Shown here: piece by piece, positions 20,110 to 31,196 of the stretch | Layout: each line of letters opens with the position of its first letter | Position numbering within the stretch: the first letter of the stretch is position 1 | Program-made: the position numbers and the translations under genes | The notes under the pieces: generated by a model | Told to the model about the DNA's origin: nothing | Databases searched by the model: none | The model's input: only the letters and a program-made list of their open reading frames with translations | NCBI RefSeq assembly: GCF_944801835.1 | Contig: NZ_CALYLN010000001.1 | Location: 208,501-272,500, forward strand | Source of the DNA: Bartonella sp. B1099 | GTDB taxonomy: Bacteria; Pseudomonadota; Alphaproteobacteria; Rhizobiales; Rhizobiaceae | Length of the DNA: 64,000 nt | Direction of reading: 5' to 3'

Positions 20110-20954
20110 TACTGAAGTGCCCACATGATTGCTTGTGGCCTATAACCATGACGTTCGAGAGAAGAATACAAAGCTTGCTTATCAACCACACCATTTTGCA
20201 TATAATCATAACGATGAATCCCCCCCATAATATAAAGGGCATCAAGACCAAATTGAGCCGCCCCTTTAATATCCGTCAAAAGACCATCACCAATCGCTAA
20301 AATTTGACTTTTTTCTACTGTCCCCCGTATTTTTTGAAGTTTTTCAAAGGCACACTCATAAATAGGCGCATGAGGTTTTCCAGCGATACGAACTTCCCCT
20401 CCTAATTGTTGATAAAGACGTGCCAATGCGCCGGCACACCAAAATTCCTTATTTCCATAATGGACAATCACATCCGGATTAGCACAAATAAACGGTAAAT
20501 TCCGCGCCCTTATGCGACGAAACATCGCCTCATAAGCAGAGGGTTCTTTCTCAAACTCTTCAAGAAAACCGCTACAAACGACAACAGAAGCTTCTCTTTC
20601 TTCAACAAATTCACACGTCAATCCTTCAAACAACACCAAATCACGTTGTGGACCAATGAAAAAAACTTTACGCGGTGCAGCACAAATGAGATCCCGCGTA
20701 ACATCCCCTGATGTGATAATGGCATCATAATAGTCACGATGAACATTCATGCTTTGTAATTGGGCCGCAACATCTTCCCGGAGTCGAGGAGAATTGGTCA
20801 ATAAAATGACCGTTTTTCCCATTTGTCGAATTTTATACAATGCTTTCAACGCTGGTTCAAATGCCTGTACACCATTATGCACAACACCCCATACATCACA
20901 AAAAACAGCATCATAACGTTCTATAACAGTCTCAATATGGGTAAGTTCATTCAT
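20109..20954 (-). CDS. HAD-superfamily (IIA) phosphatase, TIGR01459 type
   Basis: 281 residues from the ATG at 20954 (M-N-E-L-T-H-I-E); an in-frame ATG at 20978 would add eight residues. HAD motif I is FCDVWGVVHNG, motif II LLTNSPR and motif IV IGDGLLTDIKGA, all conserved, with a C2-type cap. NagD-like phosphatases of this group act on small phosphorylated metabolites; this subfamily sits beside ribF in alphaproteobacteria and may serve flavin metabolism, but the substrate is unproven. Confidence 0.88.
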   Translation of the reverse strand: MNELTHIETVIERYDAVFCDVWGVVHNGVQAFEPALKALYKIRQMGKTVILLTNSPRLREDVAAQLQSMNVHRDYYDAIITSGDVTRDLICAAPRKVFFIGPQRDLVLFEGLTCEFVEEREASVVVCSGFLEEFEKEPSAYEAMFRRIRARNLPFICANPDVIVHYGNKEFWCAGALARLYQQLGGEVRIAGKPHAPIYECAFEKLQKIRGTVEKSQILAIGDGLLTDIKGAAQFGLDALYIMGGIHRYDYMQNGVVDKQALYSSLERHGYRPQAIMWALQ

Positions 20955-21964
20955 GGGGGACCTATCTCTATTTGTCATTGATCAAGCTGTCTTTTACTTT
21001 AAAACTACTTACCGAAAGATAATATTTCTGTCATCTGCTTTCTCAAACCATATCCCAACTTTACATCACTTATTAAAGATCATAAGAAATGATAAAATAA
21101 ATAAGCTATCGTTAAGTCGTGCAAAATTCTAAAACGCTTTATAACAAAAGCTTATCATTCCACAATACTCATTTCTTCATAAAAACTTCAATTCCAACAA
21201 CAACTGCGTTGATACAGTTTTTTAGCGAAAATACTCAAGTTCTTAATTTGGAAAATAAACAGATTAAAAAACGCCTAAAAATTACTTCCTTAGGGATAAA
21301 ATCCTTGATTTATAATTATCGTTTATTCTTCAAGCCTCATGAGAAGCCCAAATATCTTTTCTCATTTCAAATCTGTTTATATTAAATCAATCACAACACT
21401 TTGTTTGCCCATTCATTGAGTAGAATGAGCAATAAAAACACTTAAAGATAAAGAATAAAATATTTCTTCCTCTCAAACGCAAAAATTGTGGGAGTATTTT
21501 GAACTGACAGAGGATTAGAACTATGCGCCATTGTACACCTTTTTTCAGGAAAGATAGAAACATGGCGTTTATCCTATCCATAGAAGCTTTCCCTTGCTAC
21601 ACTTCACGCAGCACCATTCATGAAATGAGGACGAGCCTTGAGAAAGATTTTTTTTAAACAAGCAGATGAAGTGACAAAATCCAAGCTATTCTGTTTTTGT
21701 GTGTTGCATGAGGGATGTTCACTCATGAAAGCTTTTCCCTCTCATTATGATATCTCAACCACATAAGAAAAGCCATTTTGGTTATTGATCAAAGACCTCG
21801 TGAGGCACCCACAGAGAGCTGAATTTTAAACTCCACAGAGAGATTGTTGCTCCCTTCACAAATGCAGAGCTGAGGACATCATTTTGCTGAGCACGTCTTA
21901 AAAATTTGAAAGGCAAACAGTCTCTCCTTCAATAAATCTACCCGTTTTCAGAAAAACGATTTTT
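20955..21964. other. Noncoding with dispersed repeat
   Basis: No supported gene. 21574-21970 is a copy of a dispersed repeat also found at 7500-7878 and in part at 9270-9370 and 37808-37890. Frames at 21119 and 21387 are not convincing. Confidence 0.5.
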
Positions 21965-22230
21965 ATTGCCAAGCTCTTAAAATTATTTTACCCACTGAAA
22001 GATATTTTGGTCACATACGCAAAGATCAAGAGGAACGACAAATTCAAAACCTCAAACCATAAATTTATCCCGCTTTGCGTTTTTTTTCGAATTCCGGGAG
22101 ATTTTGCACTGTCCAGGTGCTTCCCAGCACTAAAAGCAAAATGCTGACTAGGATTCAGTGTTTTCAAGCTCCCGGAATACTAAATGCGAGGGCGCTCGCA
22201 CTAGGCGGGGACAAATGCAAACTCAAAATC
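21965..22230 (+). ncRNA. Brt-like RNA unit, first tandem copy, followed by truncated XRE start
   Basis: First of two tandem units. ATTCCGGGAG (22091-22100) pairs with CTCCCGGAAT about 70 bases later (ending 22178), enclosing an inner GATTTTGC / GCAAAAT pair; then comes the small hairpin GCGAG-GGCG-CTCGC. After it, a ribosome site and ATG start the same reading frame as the intact regulator (M-Q-T-Q-N-L-N-I), but after about eight codons the sequence jumps back to the beginning of the second unit. This matches the Bartonella-specific Brt RNAs that lie upstream of XRE regulators. Transcription from this copy is not shown. Confidence 0.6.
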
Positions 22231-22475
22231 TTAATATTGCCAAGCTCTTAAAATTACTTTATGAATCAAAAGGTGTTTTGGTCGTCTACGCAACGATCAA
22301 GTGGGCCTTGAAAACCTAAAACCCTAGCGTAAAAATGAACCCACTCTGTGGGTGTCCCGGAATTCCGGGAGATTTTGCTATGTCCAGGTGCTTCCCAGCA
22401 CTAAAAGCAAAATGCTGACTAGGGTTCAGTGTTTTCAAGCTCCCGGAATACTAAATGCGAGGGCGCTCGCAACCG
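22231..22475 (+). ncRNA. Brt-like regulatory RNA upstream of XRE regulator
   Basis: Same structure as the preceding unit. The palindrome TCCCGGAATTCCGGGA lies at 22355-22370, the outer stem ATTCCGGGAG / CTCCCGGAAT pairs 22362-22371 with 22440-22449, and the terminal hairpin at 22457-22470 touches the ribosome site of the next gene. A promoter-like pair, TTGCCA and TATGAA separated by 17 bases, lies near 22238-22266. Brt RNAs are described in B. henselae as abundant transcripts that control expression of the downstream DNA-binding protein; that role is inherited here by similarity of layout. Confidence 0.68.
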
Positions 22476-22485
22476 GAGGGGGCAA

Positions 22486-22845
22486 ATGCAAGCTCAGAAC
22501 CTTAATATTGATCTTTTTGTTGGCAAAAAAATTCGCTTGAAGCGAAAAATGTTGGGAATATCTCAAAAAACCTTAGGAGACGCTTTAGGGGTAAGTTTTC
22601 AACAAATTCAAAAGTATGAAAAAGGCTTAAATCGCGTGAGCGCAGGACGTTTAAAGGAAATTTCCGATATCCTAAAAGTTCCGGTTTCCTTTTTTTATGC
22701 GGATATTATCACAAAAGAAAACACCTCGTACCCTCATGAAGAAATTGCATCAAGCAAAGAGGAATTTTTGCTTTTAAAAAGTTTTAGAGTCCTGACCTCT
22801 GTCAAACAAAAAGCCATTTTAAAATTAATTTCTGATCAAAATTAA
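22486..22845 (+). CDS. XRE-family regulator paired with Brt RNA (Trp-type)
   Basis: 119-residue repressor-like protein. A helix-turn-helix of the Cro/C1 class occupies residues ~13-65 (IRLKRKMLGISQKTLGDALG ... QQIQKYEKGLNRVS). The C-terminal half is a short helical tail. ATG at 22486 is chosen because GGAGGGGG sits four bases upstream; the frame stays open for 19 codons more, but those codons are in the RNA hairpin. The Brt-linked Trp proteins of B. henselae bind the badA promoter, so this may regulate surface genes. A near-identical copy with one stop codon lies at 59634-59996. Confidence 0.85.
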   Translation: MQAQNLNIDLFVGKKIRLKRKMLGISQKTLGDALGVSFQQIQKYEKGLNRVSAGRLKEISDILKVPVSFFYADIITKENTSYPHEEIASSKEEFLLLKSFRVLTSVKQKAILKLISDQN

Positions 22846-23476
22846 AATATTTTAAGTGATTTCTATCCTTTAATCTTCTTACTATCTTAAAGAACAAAGC
22901 CCTGCAATTTATAAACAACGCGTTTTTTTACAGGTTCTCCTTGATTGACTTTATAGGATAGAAAGCACGACTTTTTCTTCATAAGCCTTCATGCCACTTC
23001 ATCAATATTTTTCTGAAAATATCTCGCAACACATCATGGAAAGAGTGCTCTCATTGAGCCATCATGAAAACAATTTATGATATAAGCCTTAAATATTGAG
23101 CGATACTTCTTTTGACTGTTCCAAATTTGAAAAAGTTCTATCCTCTCCCCTGCGTTTAAAAGGACCAGCTTACAATCTGATGTCTTGTCTAACAGTTTCA
23201 CTGAGCTGACTTCAACATCTCAAAGGACAATGTTCCATGAAGCTCTACGAGCAAAAACGTCCTAAAAAGTTAACTTCCTGCGCACCTTGAAGCGCAAAAA
23301 CGCTTCAATCCAATCCAGTCTGTAAATAATGCAACAATCCAGCTTTTTAAGTGAGCACATTGACTTGATTTATTTCATATCACCAACCTCAAGGAACCGC
23401 CTCTCATGAGACTGTAAGGTTTGTCCTGATCTCACACATTTTTGCAATAAACATCAAGGAGAATCAATAAAACCAA
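22846..23476. other. Noncoding with repeat fragments
   Basis: No supported gene. 22980-23060 resembles 8698-8800 and 23290-23400 resembles 12520-12620, tying this gap to the decayed zone upstream. Confidence 0.5.
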
Positions 23477-24223
23477 TCACGGGCTTGCAAAGGGGTTGTA
23501 AGATCCATTATCTTGCCGCCATTTTGAAGGTTCGGTGAAGTCGCTTGACCAAAGACCAATCTTGTTGTTACGTGCTTTTTCTTCTGCATGATGGTACTGC
23601 GTTGGAAGAGGATTTTTGCCCTCCTTTGAGAGCACCAACATCCCTTCTGTAAGACCTGCCTCGGCTAAATCAACCCCTTGAACAAAACATTGCGCATAAT
23701 AAACACCATTGTGCATAAAAGCCCGCTTACAAGATAAATCCTGATCAAGTGTTTTGGTAACAAGCCAAGCCATTGTAACCACACCACAGGGCCATTCTTG
23801 ATCCTTTAATTTTGCTTTTTGGCGGGGTGCGCATGTGTCCACACCATAAAGATGAATATCACGAGTCATATGAGATCGCCAAGATTGTGCAGAAGGCGTC
23901 AGCAATTTAAACGTAACCCCACTGGTAACCGATGCCCTTCCATGAAAAACAACTGTATTATTGACACCATCACTTGATAAAACTGTCCTCTGCCGATCGA
24001 GCACTGGTTTATTTTTTTCAAGCGCAGGTTCATTTTTTTCTAAAGACTGTTGAGTAATCGATTGACTTAAATCTTTTTCTTCCCGATAGAGATCCACAAT
24101 ATCTTGGATATCTTGCGTTTTTAATATTTTAAGAAAGCTGAAATCTATTTTATCTCTATATTGGCTTAATCCCCACACTATGGCCCCCATAATGTAAATA
24201 ATAACAATCCATTTAAATAGCAT
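23477..24223 (-). CDS. Membrane-anchored thermonuclease-like (SNase fold) protein
   Basis: 248 residues. One N-terminal membrane helix (residues ~4-21) is followed by a Glu/Lys-rich linker and, from ~105 on, a staphylococcal-nuclease-like domain: I-H-L-Y-G-V-D-T-C-A-P, QEWPCG, CKRAF, YYAQCF and GLWSSDF. Rhizobial relatives are exported proteins, sometimes annotated as ExoI-like. The usual SNase catalytic Asp-Arg-Glu set is not obviously complete, so nuclease activity is uncertain. It is transcribed away from virB2, sharing the same 0.4-kb upstream gap. Confidence 0.75.
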   Translation of the reverse strand: MLFKWIVIIYIMGAIVWGLSQYRDKIDFSFLKILKTQDIQDIVDLYREEKDLSQSITQQSLEKNEPALEKNKPVLDRQRTVLSSDGVNNTVVFHGRASVTSGVTFKLLTPSAQSWRSHMTRDIHLYGVDTCAPRQKAKLKDQEWPCGVVTMAWLVTKTLDQDLSCKRAFMHNGVYYAQCFVQGVDLAEAGLTEGMLVLSKEGKNPLPTQYHHAEEKARNNKIGLWSSDFTEPSKWRQDNGSYNPFASP

Positions 24224-24617
24224 TTCTTAACACGCTCGCTCAAAAAGTTCATATTTTTCTATCATTTTACATTATTTATCAGCAATCCCCTTGTTTTTAA
24301 AGAAAAAAATATAAATATCTGTTTTGTATATTAACTACATTTTGTAAAAAATAATATTCTCTCTCACCTTATTTTAATATTGTTGTCTTAACCAGAAACA
24401 CAACTTAAAATTGCCATTTTTATATAACACAATCTCAGTTTGAAAAGACTTCTGTCTCTTTAAGAAGAGCGTTTGAGAGTGAGAAAATCCACGATCAAGA
24501 CTTTAAAAACAAAAAAAACAAGGAGTTTAAACTGTCAAAAATAACAGAATTCTCCAGTTGTTAGAGGCAATGAAATGTCAACAGATGAACAAATATTGTT
24601 TGTTAAAGAGAGGTAAA
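24224..24617. promoter_or_regulatory. Divergent upstream region of the virB operon
   Basis: About 390 bp of AT-rich sequence between the divergent SNase-like gene and virB2. It must hold the virB promoter. In B. henselae this operon is under BatR/BatS and RpoH1 control; I cannot identify their sites with confidence here. Confidence 0.5.
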
Positions 24618-24941
24618 ATGACAGATAATAGATTTCAGAACATCATTTTTATCGTGACCATGCTGCTTTTTACAGCAGTATTTTTGTCCGATCTTTCTTA
24701 TGCTGCTCCTTCTTCTCCTAGTGGGGGTGATTTCGGGAATCTTGATGGTGTTTTAGGCAACATTGTTACAATGATGACGGGCGCAACGGCAAAGCTCATT
24801 GCCATTATATGTGTTGCTGCTGTAGGTATTGGCTGGATGTACGGCTTTATTGATTTACGCAAAGCAGCTTACTGTGTTCTGGGTATTGCGATTGTTTTTG
24901 GGGCTCCCACTCTCGTCGGTAAATTAGCGGGCACAACATAA
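24618..24941 (+). CDS. virB2: VirB2 pilin subunit
   Basis: 107-residue T4SS major pilin. A long signal peptide ends near S-Y-A (residue ~30); the mature protein is Gly/Ala-rich with two hydrophobic segments (ATAKLIAIICVAAVGIG and AYCVLGIAIVFGAPTLVG) separated by a short loop, as in VirB2 pilins. ATG at 24618 is preferred over an upstream ATG at 24558 because GAGAGG lies five bases before it. First gene of the virB operon; virB3 starts one base after its stop. Confidence 0.9.
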   Translation: MTDNRFQNIIFIVTMLLFTAVFLSDLSYAAPSSPSGGDFGNLDGVLGNIVTMMTGATAKLIAIICVAAVGIGWMYGFIDLRKAAYCVLGIAIVFGAPTLVGKLAGTT

Positions 24942-24942
24942 A

Positions 24943-25251
24943 ATGAACGAAGATACCCTTTTCTTGGCCTGTACACGTCCGGCCATGTTTGCCGGTGTTA
25001 CAATGGAAGCGATGGCACTCAATGTCATGGCAACATCTATTCTCTTTATTTTGACCAGTGGTTTTACCATGTTTGGTTTAGGCATCGGGATGCACTTTAT
25101 TTTACGTGAAGTGACAAAATATGATCACAACCAATTTCGCGTATTATTTGCGTGGCTCAATACAAGAGGAAAACAAAAAAATCTCAGCCGATGGGGAGGC
25201 GGTTCTACCTCCCCCTTACGCCTTGTCCGCACTTATAAGGAACTACGCTGA
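24943..25251 (+). CDS. virB3: VirB3 inner-membrane component
   Basis: 102 residues, with the VirB3 signature near the start (LACTRPAMFAGVTMEAM) and two close membrane segments at ~18-60. It sits in the inner membrane and works with VirB4 in pilus and channel assembly. It ends with TGA at 25249, just before virB4. Confidence 0.92.
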   Translation: MNEDTLFLACTRPAMFAGVTMEAMALNVMATSILFILTSGFTMFGLGIGMHFILREVTKYDHNQFRVLFAWLNTRGKQKNLSRWGGGSTSPLRLVRTYKELR

Positions 25252-25264
25252 AGGAACAAAACCG

Positions 25265-27628
25265 GTGAAACAGATGTCAATGATGAAACGGGAAACTTTG
25301 CCTGAAGAATATATTCCCTACATACGCTACATCAACCAGCATGTCATTGCTTTAAACTCACGCTGTTTAATGGTTGTGATGGCTGTTGAAGGTGTCAATT
25401 TTGACACGGCAGACATTGATCAACTCAATTCTTTACACAACCAATTAAACACTCTTTTGAAAAATATCGCAGATGAACGGGTTGCTTTATATTCTCACAT
25501 CATCCGTCGTCGTGAAACAATTTATCCAGAAGGTCATTTTCTTTCATCTTTTGCAACAACATTAGATGAAAAATATAAAAAGAAAATGGTTTCGCAAGAG
25601 CTGTATCGCAATGATCTGTTTATTTCACTGCTTTGGAATCCCGCAGCGGACAAGACACAACAACTAGCTTCATTTTTTCAGCGCTTGAGCAAAGCAAAAA
25701 AAACACAATCTGAACCCGACGCAGAAGCTATTCGGAAACTCGAAGAGTTAAGCCAAGATCTCATGCAAGGTTTAGAAGAATATGAAGTCCGTCTCCTATC
25801 AATCTATGAACATGAAGGACTTTTATTTTCTGAACAAAGTGAATTTCTCCACCAACTGGTGGGAGGAAGACGTGAACGTATTCCTCTTACATTTGGCACC
25901 ATTGCCTCAACGATTTACTCAGATCGTGTTATTTTTGGGAAAGAAATTATTGAAATTCGCCATGAAAGCAATGAACGCTTTGTCGGCATGTTTGGCTGGA
26001 AAGAATACCCTTCAAAAACCCGCCCAGGGATGACCGATGGTTTGCTTACGGTCCCCTTTGAATTCATCTTAACACAATCGTTTGTTTTTAAAAGTAAAGC
26101 GGTTGCCAGTGCCATTATGAGCCGCAAGCAAAATCAAATGATTAATGCAGCCGACCGTGCTAGCTCACAAATTGATGCACTGGATGAAGCCTTGGATGAT
26201 TTAGAGTCAAACCGTTTTGTTTTGGGCGAACATCATATTTCTTTAGCCGTTTTTGCGGATCACCCCAAAATATTGACGGAGAACTTATCAAAAGCACGTT
26301 CTCATTTAACCAATGGGGGTGCCGTAATTGCCAGAGAAGATTTAGGATTAGAAGCCGCATGGTGGGCACAATTGCCTGGAAACTTTAGCTATCGTGCGCG
26401 TTCAGGCGCCATTACCAGCCGAAACTTTGCAGCTTTATCGCCCTTCCATTCTTTCCCCGTTGGCAAATTGAACGATAATGTTTGGGGAGCAGCTGTCGCA
26501 TTGCTCAAAACACAGGCTGGTTCACCTTACTATTTTAATTTTCATTATGGTGATCTTGGCAACACGTTTGTTTGTGGTCCATCGGGATCTGGTAAAACAG
26601 TGATTGTTAATTTTCTTCTTGCACAATTACAAAAACACAATCCGACCATGGTTTTTTTTGATAAAGATCAAGGAGCGGAGATTTTTGTCCGCGCTGGAGG
26701 TGGAAAATATAAACCTCTCAAAAATGGACAGCCCACGGGGATTGCTCCCTTAAAGGGCATGGAATACAATGAAAAAAATAAAATTTTTCTTCGTCATTGG
26801 ATCTTAAAGCTCGTCACAGCTGAAGGGCAAATTGTAACAGAAGAAGAGCGACAAGATATCGCCAAAGCCATTGACTCTTTAGAAAACTTACCCCCAACAC
26901 ACCGCTCTCTTGGAGCCCTTCAACTGTTTTTTGACAACACATCCAAAGAAGGGATTGCCATGCGGCTACAACGCTGGATTAGAGGCAATGATTTAGGATG
27001 GGTTTTTGACAATGATCAAGATGATCTTAATTTAAATGCACAATTCATTGGCTATGACATGACCGATTTCTTAGACAATGAAGAAATTCGGCGCCCCTTG
27101 ATGATGTACCTCTTTCACCGCATTCTTGATCTGATTGATGGACGACGCATCATTATTGTCGTTGATGAGTTCTGGAAAGCTTTGGAAGATGATTCCTTTA
27201 AAGCTTTTGCGCAAGATCGGCTTAAAACAATCCGTAAACAAAATGGCATGATGCTCTTTGCAACCCAAAGTCCTAAAGACGCTTTAAACTCCACAATCGC
27301 CCATACCATTATTGAACAATGCCCCACCCAAATATTTTTTCCCAATCAAAAAGCAAATTACAATGATTATGTTGAAGCTTTTAAACTCACTGAGCGTGAA
27401 TTTGAACTGATACAGTCAGAATTAAGTAGAGAATCCCGTCGTTTTCTCGTCAAACAAGGGCAAAGTTCCGTCGTTGCAGAACTTAACTTACGGGGAATGA
27501 ACGATGAGATTGCCGTTTTAAGCGGCACAACAAAAAATATTGAACTTATGAATGAAATTATAAACGAACATGGCGCAGACCCTGAAAAATGGCTGCCCAT
27601 CTTTTATCAGAGGAGAAAAAAACAATGA
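25265..27628 (+). CDS. virB4: VirB4 ATPase
   Basis: 787 residues from a GTG at 25265 that has an AAGGAA ribosome site eight bases upstream; ATGs at 25274, 25280 and 25283 are alternatives, and an in-frame ATG at 25121 would run through virB3. The N-terminal CagE/TrbE domain is followed by the ATPase domain with Walker A CGPSGSGKT (~residue 440) and Walker B IIIVVDEFW (~632). It is the largest T4SS ATPase and powers pilus biogenesis and substrate transfer at the inner membrane. It overlaps virB5 by four bases (ATGA). Confidence 0.95.
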   Translation: MKQMSMMKRETLPEEYIPYIRYINQHVIALNSRCLMVVMAVEGVNFDTADIDQLNSLHNQLNTLLKNIADERVALYSHIIRRRETIYPEGHFLSSFATTLDEKYKKKMVSQELYRNDLFISLLWNPAADKTQQLASFFQRLSKAKKTQSEPDAEAIRKLEELSQDLMQGLEEYEVRLLSIYEHEGLLFSEQSEFLHQLVGGRRERIPLTFGTIASTIYSDRVIFGKEIIEIRHESNERFVGMFGWKEYPSKTRPGMTDGLLTVPFEFILTQSFVFKSKAVASAIMSRKQNQMINAADRASSQIDALDEALDDLESNRFVLGEHHISLAVFADHPKILTENLSKARSHLTNGGAVIAREDLGLEAAWWAQLPGNFSYRARSGAITSRNFAALSPFHSFPVGKLNDNVWGAAVALLKTQAGSPYYFNFHYGDLGNTFVCGPSGSGKTVIVNFLLAQLQKHNPTMVFFDKDQGAEIFVRAGGGKYKPLKNGQPTGIAPLKGMEYNEKNKIFLRHWILKLVTAEGQIVTEEERQDIAKAIDSLENLPPTHRSLGALQLFFDNTSKEGIAMRLQRWIRGNDLGWVFDNDQDDLNLNAQFIGYDMTDFLDNEEIRRPLMMYLFHRILDLIDGRRIIIVVDEFWKALEDDSFKAFAQDRLKTIRKQNGMMLFATQSPKDALNSTIAHTIIEQCPTQIFFPNQKANYNDYVEAFKLTEREFELIQSELSRESRRFLVKQGQSSVVAELNLRGMNDEIAVLSGTTKNIELMNEIINEHGADPEKWLPIFYQRRKKQ

Positions 27629-28158
27629 AAAAATATGGCTTAGTGACACTGTTATCTTTTTCTTTTATTTCTCATGCGCTCTCACAAATATCCCCCGATG
27701 CAGACGAATATTATAAGCAAGCGCTCGAGAATACACAAAAACTCGAGGCTGCAAAATCAGAAACCGCTGAGACAATTTATAAGGCTGCTACTGAAACGAC
27801 AAAAAAAATTAAAGAACTAAGAGATCAACTTGAACAACTTAAATCAAAAATAGAGAGAACAAAAACTGAAACGACATCAGACGCTGACAAAAACTCTAAA
27901 CTTGAAGAATTGCAGAATCTTCAAGCTCTTCGACAAGAGCTTCAAGTAAAAGTTTCTCTTCTGCAAGCCGATCTTCAAGCGAATGCTTTAAAACTTCAGT
28001 CTCTTGATATGATTCAAGCCAGAGATACGAAGACAAAAGAAGAGCTGCGTGAAGAAAAGGAGCAACAAAAACATAAAACACTTCAAACACAATTAAAAGA
28101 AAAAGAAGAAAAGCTAAAAGAAAAACTTGAAAGTACTAGTGCAGATGTCAGACTATAA
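27625..28158 (+). CDS. virB5: VirB5 minor pilin-like protein
   Basis: 177 residues with a signal peptide of about 20 residues (ends S-H-A-L-S). The mature part is almost entirely Lys/Glu/Gln-rich helix, as for VirB5, a periplasmic and pilus-tip component implicated in target-cell contact. An AGGAG site precedes the ATG, which overlaps the virB4 stop. Its 3' end overlaps virB6 by 14 bases. Confidence 0.85.
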   Translation: MKKYGLVTLLSFSFISHALSQISPDADEYYKQALENTQKLEAAKSETAETIYKAATETTKKIKELRDQLEQLKSKIERTKTETTSDADKNSKLEELQNLQALRQELQVKVSLLQADLQANALKLQSLDMIQARDTKTKEELREEKEQQKHKTLQTQLKEKEEKLKEKLESTSADVRL

Positions 28159-29149
28159 TTTTCCTACATTTGATAAGTTTTCTCCCTTTGAAAGCATTTC
28201 TGGGTATATTTTAAAGCCCCTCGATAATGTGATGGACACAACGGTGAGTGGGTTATCTTCTGCAATTTCAGCGCCCTTAAATCTTGCCGCAATCATTTTT
28301 ATTTTTCTTTATGGCTATAATGTTATGACAGGTCGCGTTGCCCTTTCCATGCATAGTCTTCTCAATAATGTTGTTAAAATCGTTGTTGTAACAACGATGG
28401 CAACGAATGCGGAAACGTTTAATAGTTATGTTAAAGATATTTTCTTCAATGACTTGTCCAACGCTATTGGAAATGCGTTAAACAGCAATCCTGCAAACTC
28501 CAATGTTTTTGATTATATTTTGTTAAAGGCAAGTGACCGCTATCAAGAAGTTTTATACAATGCTTGGTTTTTTGAAAAGATCATTGTGGGTCTTCTTGGT
28601 TCTATCATGCTTCTTGCTGTTATTCTCTTTTGTATAGGTGGTTTTATTGTCCAAATGTTTGCCCAAGTTGCACTGGTCATGATTATAGGTCTTGGACCTC
28701 TGTTCATTAGTTTATATTTGTTCAATGCAACGCGAAAATACACCGATGCGTGGATTACAACTTTGGTTAATTTTACCATTTTACAAGTTCTCGTAATCAT
28801 GCTTGGAACAATTATATGTCAAGTTATCATACAGGTCCTCAAAGTTTCCTATGAATCAATCTACATTCTTTTTCCCCCTGTCATCGTCATTTCGATCATA
28901 GGTGTTATTATCTTCCGGGCGCTTCCTGGTATTGCCACAGCGCTGGCCTCTGGCGGACCATACTTTAGTGCTGGTGTCTCTTCAGGAGGACAGATCTTCA
29001 CAATGCTTGCCAATAGTGCAAGAGCGAGTGGTAATGCTGTAAAAAGTGCTGCTTCACAAATCTCAGGAGCTGCCGGGAATGCTGCTAAAGGTGCAGCAGG
29101 CGCGGCAGCAAAAGCAGGAAGATTTGGAGGTGGTCGTGGTCGGTTTTAA
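28145..29149 (+). CDS. virB6: VirB6 polytopic channel protein
   Basis: 334 residues with at least five hydrophobic helices (around 45-65, 145-175, 180-200, 210-240 and 240-265) and a Gly/Ala/Ser-rich C-terminus ending R-G-R-F. It belongs to the TrbL/VirB6 family and forms part of the inner-membrane pore. ATG at 28145 (M-S-D-Y-N-F-P) is preferred; a TTG six codons upstream is possible. A 211-bp gap with a strong hairpin separates it from virB7, the largest spacing among virB2-virB11. Confidence 0.9.
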   Translation: MSDYNFPTFDKFSPFESISGYILKPLDNVMDTTVSGLSSAISAPLNLAAIIFIFLYGYNVMTGRVALSMHSLLNNVVKIVVVTTMATNAETFNSYVKDIFFNDLSNAIGNALNSNPANSNVFDYILLKASDRYQEVLYNAWFFEKIIVGLLGSIMLLAVILFCIGGFIVQMFAQVALVMIIGLGPLFISLYLFNATRKYTDAWITTLVNFTILQVLVIMLGTIICQVIIQVLKVSYESIYILFPPVIVISIIGVIIFRALPGIATALASGGPYFSAGVSSGGQIFTMLANSARASGNAVKSAASQISGAAGNAAKGAAGAAAKAGRFGGGRGRF

Positions 29150-29194
29150 GATAAAGCATTTCTTTAAAAGAAGAAGCATTTTGGTTTTTGCTTT

Positions 29195-29216
29195 GCGTGC
29201 GCCCTTTGGCGCACGC
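29195..29216 (+). other. GC-rich hairpin between virB6 and virB7
   Basis: GCGTGCGCC (29195-29203) and GGCGCACGC (29208-29216) form a perfect nine-base stem with a four-base loop. No T run follows, so it is not a standard terminator. Its place in the only real gap of the operon suggests an RNA-stability or polarity element. Confidence 0.6.
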
Positions 29217-29360
29217 ACCATGATCCTGTTCCATGAAAGACTTAACATCTTGAGTCTTACAATAAAACCAATCACAATCTTGCCTCCCATAAACTTGTAA
29301 AAGTGTTCAAAATAAAAGGCTCTCATGCATTGTATTCCAAGATATCTGTGAGTTCAAAAA

Positions 29361-31188
<1,828 letters not shown>

Positions 31189-31196
<8 letters not shown>

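Noticed and set aside
20955..21385. 88-codon frame at 21119 as a gene
   Set aside because: Starts near a repeat zone, has no ribosome site and no recognisable domain.
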